A stretch of DNA of 64,000 nucleotides from Phalacrocorax aristotelis (Eukaryota > Chordata > Aves > Suliformes > Phalacrocoracidae). The position numbers and the translations under genes are program-made. The number at the start of each line of letters is the position of its first letter. The first letter of the stretch is position 1. The notes under the pieces are model-generated. The model was not told the origin of the DNA. It searched no databases and saw only the letters and a program-made list of their open reading frames with translations. The stretch lies in NCBI RefSeq assembly GCF_949628215.1, contig NW_027441250.1, forward strand, positions 59,089 to 123,088. The letters are read 5' to 3'. Positions 46,491 to 56,726 of this stretch are shown here, piece after piece.

Positions 46491-48723
46491 CGGTGACGGG
46501 TGGGCTGAAGCGTAGCGATTCGTCCTGAGGGGTCGCGTTGCAGGTGGTTGCGAGCAACGTGCGTTTGGCTCTTGCAGGTGGTGGGCGAGCCTCAAGACGG
46601 CAACTGGATCTGATGGAGGCCAGGCAGGTGAGCTGTCGAGGAAAAGGTGCGTGTCTGAGATGGGGGGTTTGTGCGGGTATCCTGAGACTCCCGCAGCACG
46701 TGAGCGGGTCCTTTTTTGCTTGGGTTCTTGCAGGTGCCGCACGCAGGCTTCGGAGGGGAGACGCCGCGTGCCGACGAGAGGTCCGAGAGGTGAGGGGCTT
46801 GAAGGCCAGGCGGCTGTTTGAGAGCAAGGTGTCGTACGGCCACTCAGTTGAAGCGTTTGTCTCTGGTTTTGCAGGTTGTTGTGCGCCGGCTGCCTTTGGG
46901 CCTGGATGCGCGTTTGAGGTGAGCTGGGTCGCAGAGGGGAGGGGCGTGGGGCTGGTGTGGTTCGTTCTTCCTTTTTTGGCGGAGCGACGGTAACTTTGTG
47001 TGCCCTGTGGTATCTCTAGGGGCCGCAGGGGATGGCGTTCGTCCTCGTCCGGAACGGGCACGGAGCAGCCGGGTGAGCGGAGCAGCCGGGCGCGCGTGAG
47101 GTGGGGGGCGTTGCGGGGGTAGGTCCTTGTGGAGTGATGGGATGCCGGCTGACAGGGCTGCTGTGTGTGTATTGTTGTTGTTTTTGTTTAGGTGATGAAA
47201 AGGCACCTGGCACGTGGAGGACCGATGCAGTGGGCTGACCGTGCGCTTGTTCTTCTGAAGGATGGGTGGACTGAGACTCTCGGCCCCTTGAAAGCTAGGT
47301 TGAGGCAACGGTGCTGGGGAAGGGGTTGGGGGAGGCAGGGGTTTTAAGGATGGTGCAGCGGAGCGGGCTGTCCGGGAAGCGGTCCCCTTTGAGAGCAGGG
47401 AAAAGGTGCTGGGGAAGGGGTTGGGGGAGGCAGGGGTTTTAAGGATGGTGCAGCGGAGCGGGCTGTCCGGGAAGCGGTCCCCTTTGAGAGCAGGGAAAAG
47501 GAGCGGGTTCCTCTTCAATGTGACGGGAACGTGTGCCGGGCAGGGCGGTTCCAGGCTGTGTGCGTTATTGTGCAGTGTGTGTGTTTCGTGTTGGGTGTCT
47601 CCGACCTTCCTCGGGTCTCGGTTGCTCTCTTTGTTCTTTAGGAGCCAGGCAGGTGCCTCGGCAGCGTTAGTAGGGCCCGGCGAGGCCCTAGTCGTGGGCT
47701 CGGCGCCCGTCGGGCGCTTCTCTTTTGGCGTCGCAAGCTTCGGGCGTGGATCGTTTTGGCGTCTCGGACGGGCGTCTTGGGCGGCGTCGTTCCCGGCTGC
47801 GTGAGCAGCGCCGCTCTGTCGCTGTGAGTTTTTTGGGGCTGGCATTTCTTCCTTGCATCCTTAGGCGGTTAGGTCTTGAAGCTGGGCTGGTTGCACGTCC
47901 GTCGTCTCGGTTGTGAGAGGAAGCTCTTGTCACGGGCCGCGAAGCTGTCGGCGTGCTCTGGCGTTGCCGTAGGGCCTGCTGACGTCACCGTCGGGGTCCC
48001 GCAGGCGGTCTTGCCGGACGGGGGGTTTCCGTCTGGGTGTCGTCGTTCTCTCCGAGAGCTGCCTCTCATCCTTCGGGGCGCGTTGGCTGTAGCGTTCTGT
48101 GTAGCGTTGTTCTGTGTTTGTCTTGGAGCCGCCCTGCCCGGGGATGTAGAGTCAGGGCAAGGCGGGTGGTGCTGGCATCTAGGGATGCGCCCAGGCTTTG
48201 GCGGGGGTGGGGGGGAAGGAATTTTGCAGCCGTCTTGGATCGACTGGCTGTTGTCGGTGGGTGAGGGAAGTAATTCCTGTTGGGTTTTGTGGGCCCCCAG
48301 GGAACAACCGTAGGTGTCTGGGGGAGGGAGCTAGAGCCTTAGCTGAGCAGGTAGCGTGTCAAGGGTGTTCTGGCTTGTCTGTGTGCTGGGCTTAATGTTT
48401 GATGTATTGTGCTCATGTTTAAGAGCCGCCCTAGTTGGGCTCTCGAGGGGTGTTCCTACGTGCGATCGAGACCTGCGTCGTGGTTCAGCTGTCGCTGTGC
48501 ATGCAGGTGACGTGTTTGGCATCGGTTTGGCAGGTGCCGAGGGAGGAGTGGTGCAGGGTGATGGAGGACGGCGCTGTAAGCGGGTGAGTTGGTGTGCGGT
48601 GTATCTGGAGGGAAGATGTGGCTGTTGGCTCTATGAGCCCGTTGTGGTAATTTTTCTTTGTGGACGCATGTGAGGAGCCGAGCGGGACCTGGGCACCGGA
48701 GGGGTGCCCAGGCACAGGGTGAG
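46491..48723 (+). repeat. Satellite unit 13 (2233 bp, dimer type B)
   Basis: Type B with the 95-bp duplication at 47,310-47,404 and 47,405-47,499. Confidence 0.95.
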
Positions 48724-50692
48724 CGGTGACGGGTGGGCTGAAGCGTAGCGATTCGTCCTGAGGGGTCGCGTTGCAGGTGGTTGCGAGCAACATGCGTTTG
48801 GCTCTTGCAGGTGGTGGGCGAGCCTCAAGACGGCAACCGGATCTGATGGAGGCCAGGCAGGTGAGCTGTCGAGGAAAAGGTGCGTGTCTGAGATGGGGGG
48901 TTTGTGCGGGTATCCTGAGACTCCCGCAGCACGTGAGCGGGTCCTTTTTTGCTTGGGTTCTTGCAGGTGCCGCACGCAGGCTTCGGAGGGGAGACGCCGC
49001 GTGCCGACGAGAGGTCCGAGAGGTGAGGGGCTTGAAGGCCAGGCGGCTGTTTGAGAGCAAGGTGTTGTACGGCCACTCAGTTGAAGCGTTTGTCTCTGGT
49101 TTTGCAGGTTGTTGTGCGCCGGCTGCCTTTGGGCCTGGATGCGCGTTTGAGGTGAGCTGGGTCGCAGAGGGGAGGGGCGCGGGGCTGGTGTGGTTCGTTC
49201 TTCCTTTTTTGGCGGAGCGACGGTAACTTTGTGTGCCCTGTGGTATCTCTAGGGGCCGCAGGGGATGGCGTTCGTCCTCGTCCGGAACGGGCACGGAGCA
49301 GCCGGGTGAGCGGAGCAGCCGGGCGCACGTGAGGTGGGGGGCGTTGCGGGGGTAGGTCCTTGTGGAGTGATGGGATGCCGGCTGACAGGGCTGCTGTGTG
49401 TGTATTGTTGTTGTTTTTGTTTAGGTGATGAAAAGGCACCTGGCACGTGGAGGACCGATGCAGTGGGCTGACCGTGCGCTTGTTCTTCTGAAGGATGGGT
49501 GGACCGAGACTCTCGGCCCCTTGAAAGCTAGGTTGAGGCAACGGTGCTGGGGAAGGGGTTGGGGGAGGCAGGGGTTTTAAGGATGGTGCAGCGGAGCGGG
49601 CTGTCCGGGAAGCGGTCCCCTTTGAGAGCAGGGAAAAGGAGCGGGTTCCTCTTCAATGTGACGGGAACGTGTGCCGGGCAGGGCGGTTCCAGGCTGTGTG
49701 CGTTATTGTGCAGTGTGTGTGTTTCGTGTTGGGTGTCTCCGACCTTCCTCGGGTCTCGGTTGCTCTCTTTGTTCTTTAGGAGCCAGGCAGGTGCCTCGGC
49801 AGCGTTAGTAGGGCCCGGCGAGGCCCTAGTCGTGGGCTCGGCGCCCGTCGGGCGCTTCTCTTTTGGCGTCGCAAGCTTCGGGCGTGGATCGTTTTGGCGT
49901 CTCGGACGGGCGTCTTGGGCGGCGTTGTTCCCGGCTGCGTGAGCAGCGCCGCTCTGTCGCTGTGAGTTTTTTGGGGCTGGCATTTCTTCCTTGCATCCTT
50001 AGGCGGTTAGGTCTTGAAGCTGGGCTGGTTGCACGTCCGTCGTCTCGGTTGTGAGAGGAAGCTCTTGTCACGGGCCGCGAAGCTGTCGGCGTGCTCTGGC
50101 GTTGCCGTAGGGCCTGCTGACGTCACCGTCGGGGTCCCGCAGGCGGTCTTGCCGGACGGGGGGTTTCCGTCTGGGTGTCGTCGTTCTCTCCGAGAGCTGC
50201 CTCTCATCCTTCGGGGCGCGTTGGCTGTAGCGTTCTGTGTAGCGTTGTTCTGTGTTTGTCTTGGAGCCGCCCTGCCCGGGGATGTAGAGTCAGGGCAAGG
50301 CGGGTGGTGCTGGCATCTAGGGATGCGCCCAGGCTTTGGCGGGGGTGGGGGGGAAGGAATTTTGCAGCCGTCTTGGATCGACTGGCTGTTGTCGGTGGGT
50401 GAGGGAAGTAATTCCTGTTGGGTTTTGTGGGCCCCCAGGGAACAACCGTAGGTGTCTGGGGGAGGGAGCTAGAGCCTTAGCTGAGCAGGTAGCGTGTCAA
50501 GGGTGTTCTGGCTTGTCTGTGTGCTGGGCTTAATGTTTGATGTATTGTGCTCATGTTTAAGAGCCGCCCTAGTTGGGCTCTCGAGGGGTGTTCCTACGTG
50601 CGATCGAGACCTGCGTCGTGGTTCAGCTGTCGCTGTGCATGCAGGTGACGTGTTTGGCATCGGTTTGGCAGGTGCCGAGGGAGGAGTGGTGC

Positions 50693-50697
50693 AGGGT
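50693..50697. repeat. Provirus target-site duplication, left
   Basis: AGGGT, matching 57,232-57,236. The uninterrupted unit reads 'gtgcagggtgatgg' once at this place. Confidence 0.95.
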
Positions 50698-50842
50698 TGT
50701 GCTGGTTTTGGCTGAGAAGGGGTTAATTCTCCTCACTGTGGGGGTCAGCTACCTTTCCAGCTTCCCGCGCTCTGCCGCGTGGCGTGGCAGGGGGGGGGCT
50801 GGGAGGGGCAGGGCCATGGTGGGGGCGGCTGACCCCGACTGG

Positions 50843-50847
50843 CCAAT
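50843..50847 (+). promoter_or_regulatory. CCAAT box in 5' LTR
   Basis: CCAAT in 'tggccaatggc', 42 bp before the TATA-like box. The 3' LTR has the same at 56,872-56,876. Confidence 0.6.
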
Positions 50848-50884
50848 GGCAGGTTCATTCCATACCATGTGACACCATGACCAG

Positions 50885-50890
50885 TATATT
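50885..50890 (+). promoter_or_regulatory. TATA-like box in 5' LTR
   Basis: TATATT in 'ccagtatattgagg'. Transcription would start roughly 25-30 bp downstream, in the G-rich segment. The 3' LTR counterpart is 56,914-56,919. Confidence 0.6.
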
Positions 50891-51086
50891 GAGGGGGGGC
50901 AGTGGCAGCGCGCGGGCGGCGCGGCGTCGGGTCGGCGGGCGGCGAGCGGCTGCGGCGCGTGCGGTTTGTTCCGGCGGTTCGTTCCCCCTCTCCCCTCCCC
51001 TCCCTTCCCCCCTCCCCCGGGGCTTTGCGCCTCTCGTTGTTCTCCTTCACATTGCATTTCTACTGTTGTTTCTTTTAATTTTCATT

Positions 51087-51092
51087 ATTAAA
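51087..51092 (+). terminator. Polyadenylation signal in 5' LTR
   Basis: ATTAAA, a common variant signal, about 115 bp before the LTR end. The copy that would be used is at 57,116-57,121 in the 3' LTR. Confidence 0.6.
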
Positions 51093-51209
51093 CTGTTCTT
51101 ATCCCAACCCACGAGCGTTACCCTTCTGATTCTCTCCCCCATCTACCGGTGGGGGAGTGAGCGAGCGACTGTGTGGGGCTGAGCTGCCGCTAAACCACGA
51201 CAGTCTTTT

Positions 51210-51227
51210 TGGCGCCCAACGTGGGGC
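51210..51227 (+). promoter_or_regulatory. Primer binding site, tRNA-Lys(1,2) type
   Basis: TGGCGCCCAACGTGGGGC, 7 bp after the LTR end, complementary over 18 nt to the 3' end of tRNA-Lys(1,2). This primes minus-strand DNA synthesis. The tRNA assignment is from established knowledge of retroviral primer sites. Confidence 0.9.
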
Positions 51228-51267
51228 ACGAGGGTTGGAGATAACAACAGCTGCTGGTCACAGCACC

Positions 51268-53136
51268 ATGTTGTCCTTTTTGCAGTGGGTGTTAAAAATC
51301 GGTGTTGGTTGTTTGAGTCTGCTGTGTTCTGCTGTGATTAGTAATGTTTTGCCTACGAGATTTGTTATACAAACACTCGTTTTCAGCTTTACCTGGTATT
51401 TGGGGTTTTTGCTGAAACCGTTACTGTACTTCGGATACCACCTTGTTGAGGCAATTAGCAATTATACCTCCTCCTCTGAGAGATTTTATATGGAGGAAAT
51501 ACAGAATAATACCTTTGCAACTTTGTTCTATGATGTCTGTGCCTTTGTTACAACAACGTTTTTGTATCTTGAACATCCTTGGGTGGTTAAGGTGCAGTCA
51601 TTGTTAGTTTTTGGGCATGTTGTTTTGGTTTTGACTAAGCAACTTAAGAATATCACCCAGAAATCTGCCCCGAGGCTTGATAGTTACGAGTGGCAGGGCA
51701 TGTGGGATAGCATGGGCAAATACCTAGGGCAGTGGGCACCCCCAGTGTTTTGGAGTTTCACCCCCGAGCAAGTGCAGAATCCTAAAAAACTAGTAGAATA
51801 TTTGGAGAAAGTATGTTGTTACGCTGGGAACTCCAGAGAGACACAGATAACTGCAACGTGCTGGGGTCTGGCCCATGCATACCGAGCCCTGCTCAACAGT
51901 ATTCAGTGCCCCCAGGGGGAAGAGAATGTCTCTGGATTGAAATGCAAAGTGACTGGCACTGTAGACAATCCAGCCCTGACAACAGGCACTGCAGCCACTC
52001 AAACCCCCACAACAAGTACCGGAGCTAGCTCAGAAAATAAACCCGTACCAGTATCAGTTGCCCCCATACATAAGACGAAATATTGGAAGCGGACATCAAC
52101 CCGTTTAGAACGGGATGATGAAGAACCAGGGCCATCGCGGGGAGAGGAGGGAGAAGTAATAAATGAAATAGAGACCACCCGATCCCTGTCCTTAAGCGAG
52201 TTGCGAGATATGCGAAAAGATTATAGCCGTCGTTCAGGTGAGCACATTGTCACCTGGCTGCTCCGATGCTGGGATAATGGGGCCAGTAGCCTGGAACTAG
52301 AGGGAAAAGAAGCCAAACAATTGGGATCCCTTTCTGGGGAAGGGGGCGTTGACAAAGCAATTGGAAAAAAACCACAAGCCCTCAGCCTCTGGAGGCGACT
52401 CCTGTCTGGAGTGAAGGAAAGGTATCCCTTTAAAGAAGATGTTACATATCGCCCAGGAAAATGGACAACTATGGAGAAAGGCATCCAGTATCTCAGGGAA
52501 TTAGCTGTGTTTGAGGTGATTTATGGTGACCTGGATGATCAACGGTCATCCAAAGATCCAGATGAAGCCGAGTGCACACGACCCATGTGGCGGAAGTTTG
52601 TACGGAGCGCACCATCTTCGCATGCAAACTCATTGGCAGTGATGTCCTGGAAAGATGACGAGACACCAACGGTGGCAGAGGTGATAGATAGGCTCCGGGA
52701 TTATGACACAAATATCTCTTCCTCGCTTGTCTCTGCTGTGGAGAAACTATCCCAAGAGGTCCAGCAACTCAAAGAAGATCTGTCCTACTCCCCACCTCGA
52801 CAGAGCAGTGTCTCAGCTGTTAGGAATAAGCGTCCTTTGGCTCAAAGAAGGGGATACACACCACGGGCCACCCTATGGTTCTACCTGCGTGACCACGGAG
52901 AGGACATGATGAGGTGGGATGGCAAGCCTACTTCGACCCTACAGGCACGAGTACATGAACTGCAAGGAAGAACAGTCACTCAAGGAGGCTCTTCCAGGAA
53001 AGCTGCTGCTCCAGTTTCCAGCGAGCAAGTCCCCAGACAGAGGAGTAGAAGCGCAGATTTTATTTCTAAGTGTAATAGAGGGACTCCTGATTCACATTTA
53101 CAGGAAGTGAGTTGTGACTGCCATGATCAGGACTAG
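51268..53136 (+). CDS. gag: ERV Gag polyprotein, intact, 622 residues
   Basis: Structural polyprotein that would form the intracellular particle. I chose ATG 51,268, in good context (CACCATG), 65 bp after the LTR; the frame is open upstream into the LTR but has no earlier ATG. Residues 1-125 are unusually hydrophobic, with membrane-like stretches at about 8-24, 32-57, 86-101 and 105-122. A low-complexity Thr/Ser/Pro linker lies at about 230-265 and an acidic stretch at about 281-302. A capsid-like block starts near 305, with WLLRCWDNGA at 330-339 and a later RELAVFEVIYGD segment, which I associate with the ERVL/Fv1 Gag family. A predicted coiled coil (SAVEKLSQEVQQLKEDL) precedes an Arg/Ser-rich C-terminus. 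There is no CCHC zinc knuckle. It ends in UAG in frame with pol. Confidence 0.9.
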   Translation: MLSFLQWVLKIGVGCLSLLCSAVISNVLPTRFVIQTLVFSFTWYLGFLLKPLLYFGYHLVEAISNYTSSSERFYMEEIQNNTFATLFYDVCAFVTTTFLYLEHPWVVKVQSLLVFGHVVLVLTKQLKNITQKSAPRLDSYEWQGMWDSMGKYLGQWAPPVFWSFTPEQVQNPKKLVEYLEKVCCYAGNSRETQITATCWGLAHAYRALLNSIQCPQGEENVSGLKCKVTGTVDNPALTTGTAATQTPTTSTGASSENKPVPVSVAPIHKTKYWKRTSTRLERDDEEPGPSRGEEGEVINEIETTRSLSLSELRDMRKDYSRRSGEHIVTWLLRCWDNGASSLELEGKEAKQLGSLSGEGGVDKAIGKKPQALSLWRRLLSGVKERYPFKEDVTYRPGKWTTMEKGIQYLRELAVFEVIYGDLDDQRSSKDPDEAECTRPMWRKFVRSAPSSHANSLAVMSWKDDETPTVAEVIDRLRDYDTNISSSLVSAVEKLSQEVQQLKEDLSYSPPRQSSVSAVRNKRPLAQRRGYTPRATLWFYLRDHGEDMMRWDGKPTSTLQARVHELQGRTVTQGGSSRKAAAPVSSEQVPRQRSRSADFISKCNRGTPDSHLQEVSCDCHDQD

Positions 53137-53178
53137 AGGGGCCCTGCCTCCAGCCGGGTGGAGGAAAGGGATAACCGG
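53134..53178 (+). promoter_or_regulatory. Candidate UAG readthrough signal between gag and pol
   Basis: The gag stop UAG (53,134-53,136) is followed without any other stop by the pol frame. Ten nt after it, CCTCCA (53,147-53,152) can pair with TGGAGG (53,159-53,164) around a 6-nt loop, and CCGG in that loop (53,154-53,157) can pair with CCGG at 53,175-53,178, giving an H-type pseudoknot. Gammaretroviruses such as MLV read through UAG with a pseudoknot about 8 nt downstream. Readthrough here is inferred from this layout. Confidence 0.6.
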
Positions 53179-56100
53179 GCTTACTGGACTGTGTGGATCC
53201 GATGGCCTGGCACGTCCGACCCACAGGAGTATAAAGCTTTAGTGGACACCGGCGCACAGTGCACCTTAATGCCATCAAACTATATAGGGGCAGAACCCAT
53301 CAGCATTGCTGGAGTGACAGGGGGATCCCAAGAGCTAACTGTATTGGAGGCCGAAGTGAGCCTAACTGGCAATGAGTGGCAGAAGCACCCCATTGTGACT
53401 GGCCCAGAGGCTCCGTGCATCCTTGGTATAGACTACCTCAGGAGAGGGTATTTCAAGGACCCAAAAGGTTACAAGTGGGCTTTTGGTGTAGCTGCCTTGG
53501 AGACGGAGGAAACTGAACAGCTGTCTACCTTGCCCGGTCTCTCAAAGGACCCTTCTGTGGTGGGGTTGCTGAAGGTCAAAGAACAACAGGTGCCAATCGC
53601 CACCACAACAGTGCACCGGCGGCAATATCGCACCAACAGAGACTCTCTGATCCCCATCCATAAACTCATTCACCAACTGAGGAGCCAAGGAGTCATCAGT
53701 AAGACCCACTCACCCTTTAACAGTCCCATATGGCCAGTCCGGAAGTCTAATGGAGAGTGGAGACTAACAGTAGACTATCGTGGCCTGAATGAAGTCACTC
53801 CACCGTTGAGTGCTGCTGTGCCAGACATGCTAGAACTTCAATACGAACTGGAGTCAAAGGCGGCCAAGTGGTATGCCACAATTGATATTGCTAATGCATT
53901 CTTCTCAATCCCTCTGGCAGCAGAGTGCAGGCCACAGTTTGCTTTCACATGGAGGGGCGTCCAGTACACCTGGAATCGACTGCCCCAGGGGTGGAAACAC
54001 AGTCCTACCATTTGCCATGGACTGATTCAGACTGTACTGGAACAGGGAGAAGCTCCAGAACACCTTCAATACATTGATGACATCATTGTGTGGGGCAGCA
54101 CAGCAGAAGAAGTTTTTGAGAAAGGTGAGAAAATAGTCCAAATCCTTCTGAAAGCTGGTTTTGCCATAAAACAAAGTAAGGTGAAGGGACCTGCACGAGA
54201 AATCCAGTTCTTAGGAATTAAATGGCAAGACGGTCGTCGTCAGATTCCAATGGATGTGATCAACAAAATAGCAGCCATGTCTCCACCAACTAGCAAAAAG
54301 GAAACACAAGCTTTCTTGGGCGTTGTGGGTTTTTGGAGAATGCATATTCCAAATTACAGTCTGATCGTGAGCCCTCTCTATCAAGTGACCCGGAAAAAGA
54401 ATGATTTCAAATGGGGCCCTGAGCAACGACAAGCCTTTGAACAGATTAAACGAGAAATAGTCCATGCAGTAGCTCTTGGGCCAGTCCGGGCAGGACAAGA
54501 TGTAAAAAATGTGCTCTACACTGCAGCCGGGGAGAATGGCCCTACCTGGAGTCTCTGGCAGAAAGCACCTGGGGAGACCCGGGGTCGACCCCTAGGGTTT
54601 TGGAGTCGGGGATACAGAGGGTCTGAAGCCCGCTATACTCCAACTGAAAAAGAGATATTGGCAGCATATGAAGGGGTTCGAGCTGCTTCAGAAGTGGTTG
54701 GTACTGAAGCACAGTTGCTCCTGGCACCCCGACTGCCAGTGCTGGGCTGGATGTTCAAAGGAAACATCCCCTCTACACACCATGCAACTGATGCTACGTG
54801 GAGTAAATGGGTTGCACTGATCACCCAGCGGGCTCGAGTAGGAAACCCCAGTCGCCCAGGAATCTTGGAAGTGATTATGGACTGGCCAGAAGGCAAAGAT
54901 TTTGGATTATCACCAGAGGAGGAGGTGACACGTGCTGAAGAAGCCCCACTGTATAACAAACTGCCAGAAGATGAGAAGCAATATGCCCTGTTCACTGATG
55001 GGTCCTGTCGCCTTGTGGGAAAGCACCGGAGATGGAAGGCTGCTGTATGGAGTCCTACACGACAAGTAGCAGAAACTGCTGAAGGAGAAGGTGAATCGAG
55101 CCAGTTTGCAGAGGTAAAGGCCATCCAGCTGGCCTTAGACATCGCTGAACGGGAAAAGTGGCCAGTGCTCTATCTCTATACTGACTCCTGGATGGTGGCA
55201 AATGCCCTGTGGGGCTGGCTGCAGCAATGGAAGCAAAGCAACTGGCAGCGCAGAGGCAAACCCATCTGGGCTGCCACATTGTGGCAAGATATTGCTGCCC
55301 GGGTAGAGAAACTGGTTGTAAAGGTACGGCATGTGGATGCTCACGTCCCCAAGAGTCGGGCCACTGAAGAACATCGAAACAACCAGCAGGTAGATCGGGC
55401 TGCCAAGATTGAAGTGGCTGAGGTGGATCTGGACTGGCAGCATAAGGGTGAACTATTTCTAGCTCGGTGGGCCCATGACACCTCAGGCCATCAAGGGAGA
55501 GATGCAACATACAGGTGGGCTCGTGATCGAGGGGTGGACTTGACCATGGGTATTATTGCACAGGTTATCCACGAATGTGACACATGCGCTGCAATCAAGC
55601 AAGCGAAGCGGGTAAAGCCTCTGTGGTATGGGGGACGATGGCTGAAATATAAATATGGGGAGGCCTGGCAAATTGACTATATCACACTCCCACAGACCCG
55701 CCAAGGCAAGCGCCATGTGCTTACAATGGTAGAAACAACGACTGGCTGGCTGGAAACATATCCTGTCCCCCACGCCACTGCCCGGAACACTATCCTGGGT
55801 CTTGAGAAACAAGTCCTGTGGCGACATGGCACCCCAGAGAGGATTGAGTCAGACAATGGGACTCATTTCCGAAATAGCCTCATAGACACCTGGGCCAAAG
55901 AGCACGGCATTGAGTGGGTGTATCACATCCCCTATCACGCACCAGCCTCTGGGAAAATTGAAAGGTACAATGGACTGTTAAAAACCACACTGAGAGCAAT
56001 GGGGGGTGGGACATTCAAGCACTGGGATACACATTTAGCAAAAGCCACGTGGTTAGTCAACACGAGGGGATCTGCCAACCGAGCTGGCCCTGCCCAGTCA

Positions 56101-56322
56101 GAAATCCTACATACTGTGGAAGGGGATAGAGTCCCTGTAGTGCACACAAAAAGTATGCTGGGCAAAACAGTCTGGGTTCTTCCTGCCTCTGGCAAAGGCA
56201 AACCCATTCGTGGGATTGTTTTTGCTCGAGGACCTGGGTGCACTTGGTGGGTGATGCGGGAGGATGGAGAAATCCGATGTGTGCCTCAAGGGGATTTGAT
56301 TTTGGGTGAAAACAGTCAATGA
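53137..56322 (+). CDS. pol: ERV protease-RT-RNase H-integrase, intact, 1061 codons
   Basis: Expressed as an extension of Gag by UAG readthrough (inferred); no ATG opens the frame. Residues are counted from the codon after UAG. Aspartic protease: LVDTGAQC with Asp37, and a later ILGIDYL. Reverse transcriptase: motif A Asp250, LPQG block, YIDD at 312-315. RNase H: Asp621 (FTDGS), Glu659, Asp683 (YTDSW) and Asp753, all four catalytic acids present. Integrase: zinc domain His780, His785, Cys814, Cys817; catalytic Asp847, Asp906, Glu942, which is an exact D,D(35)E spacing. The C-terminus is a short basic beta-rich tail. No dUTPase follows. No stop or frameshift is seen. Similarity to ERVL/spuma-type Pol is by eye. 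Confidence 0.93.
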   Translation, partial: RGPASSRVEERDNRAYWTVWIRWPGTSDPQEYKALVDTGAQCTLMPSNYIGAEPISIAGVTGGSQELTVLEAEVSLTGNEWQKHPIVTGPEAPCILGIDYLRRGYFKDPKGYKWAFGVAALETEETEQLSTLPGLSKDPSVVGLLKVKEQQVPIATTTVHRRQYRTNRDSLIPIHKLIHQLRSQGVISKTHSPFNSPIWPVRKSNGEWRLTVDYRGLNEVTPPLSAAVPDMLELQYELESKAAKWYATIDIANAFFSIPLAAECRPQFAFTWRGVQYTWNRLPQGWKHSPTICHGLIQTVLEQGEAPEHLQYIDDIIVWGSTAEEVFEKGEKIVQILLKAGFAIKQSKVKGPAREIQFLGIKWQDGRRQIPMDVINKIAAMSPPTSKKETQAFLGVVGFWRMHIPNYSLIVSPLYQVTRKKNDFKWGPEQRQAFEQIKREIVHAVALGPVRAGQDVKNVLYTAAGENGPTWSLWQKAPGETRGRPLGFWSRGYRGSEARYTPTEKEILAAYEGVRAASEVVGTEAQLLLAPRLPVLGWMFKGNIPSTHHATDATWSKWVALITQRARVGNPSRPGILEVIMDWPEGKDFGLSPEEEVTRAEEAPLYNKLPEDEKQYALFTDGSCRLVGKHRRWKAAVWSPTRQVAETAEGEGESSQFAEVKAIQLALDIAEREKWPVLYLYTDSWMVANALWGWLQQWKQSNWQRRGKPIWAATLWQDIAARVEKLVVKVRHVDAHVPKSRATEEHRNNQQVDRAAKIEVAEVDLDWQHKGELFLARWAHDTSGHQGRDATYRWARDRGVDLTMGIIAQVIHECDTCAAIKQAKRVKPLWYGGRWLKYKYGEAWQIDYITLPQTRQGKRHVLTMVETTTGWLETYPVPHATARNTILGLEKQVLWRHGTPERIESDNGTHFRNSLIDTWAKEHGIEWVYHIPYHAPASGKIERYNGLLKTTLRAMGGGTFKHWDTHLAKATWLVNTRGSANRAGPAQSEILHTVEGDRVPVVHTKSMLGKTVWVLPASGKGKPIRGIVFARGPGCTWWVMREDGEIRCVPQGDLILGENSQ

Positions 56323-56726
56323 ACTGAATGGCACAATGTGAACTGCTATATAATATTGTGTGTCACCTCTGTGTTGTATCAATGATATCAGAGTACGAGC
56401 CTCCCAACCCATGGAAGATCAACTATGAAACAAGCCGTGCAGCAGTGATGGAACGATGACTGACTCGGTATGCAGCAACCCAACGCCACACACCATCTCT
56501 CCCACCCGGAAAGACTGATACAACAGATGGAGCCCAGAGTCATGGACTGCGTGAACTCAATGGACATTTTAATGGACATTTTACAGGGAAGATCCATGAA
56601 CTAAGGGAATGATGTCTGTGTATTATGTTAAAGGATGGGAAGGGGAGGGGTGGTGGTTGGTACGGTTGTATTGCATCATATGGGACCTGGGCATGGTGTA
56701 AGTGGTATGGAATAAGGGGTGGAGAA
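56323..56726 (+). other. Provirus 3' tail without env
   Basis: About 400 bp between pol and the 3' LTR with only short frames, so there is no envelope gene. It contains a purine-rich run near 56,633-56,651, and the polypurine tract lies at its end. Confidence 0.85.
56714..56726 (+). promoter_or_regulatory. Polypurine tract
   Basis: AAGGGGTGGAGAA directly abutting the 3' LTR, the expected plus-strand priming site, with one pyrimidine inside. The upstream purine run at 56,633-56,651 could serve as a second primer. Confidence 0.75.

Larger units (their letters stand above)
50698..51202 (+). repeat. 5' LTR (505 bp)
   Basis: Starts TGTGCTGG and ends GACA. U3 holds a CCAAT box and a TATA-like box. 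A very GC-rich segment with many CpGs follows (about 50,910-50,975), then C-rich tracts and a polyadenylation signal. Boundaries are fixed by comparison with 56,727-57,231 and by the 5-bp target duplication. Confidence 0.96.

Noticed and set aside
51157-51267. Upstream extension of gag from a GTG in the LTR
   Set aside because: The first ATG is at 51,268 in good context. The extension crosses the LTR end and the primer binding site, which are not expected to be coding.
53158-53160. GTG start for pol
   Set aside because: The frame is open back to the gag UAG with no ATG, so readthrough from gag explains expression better than a GTG start.
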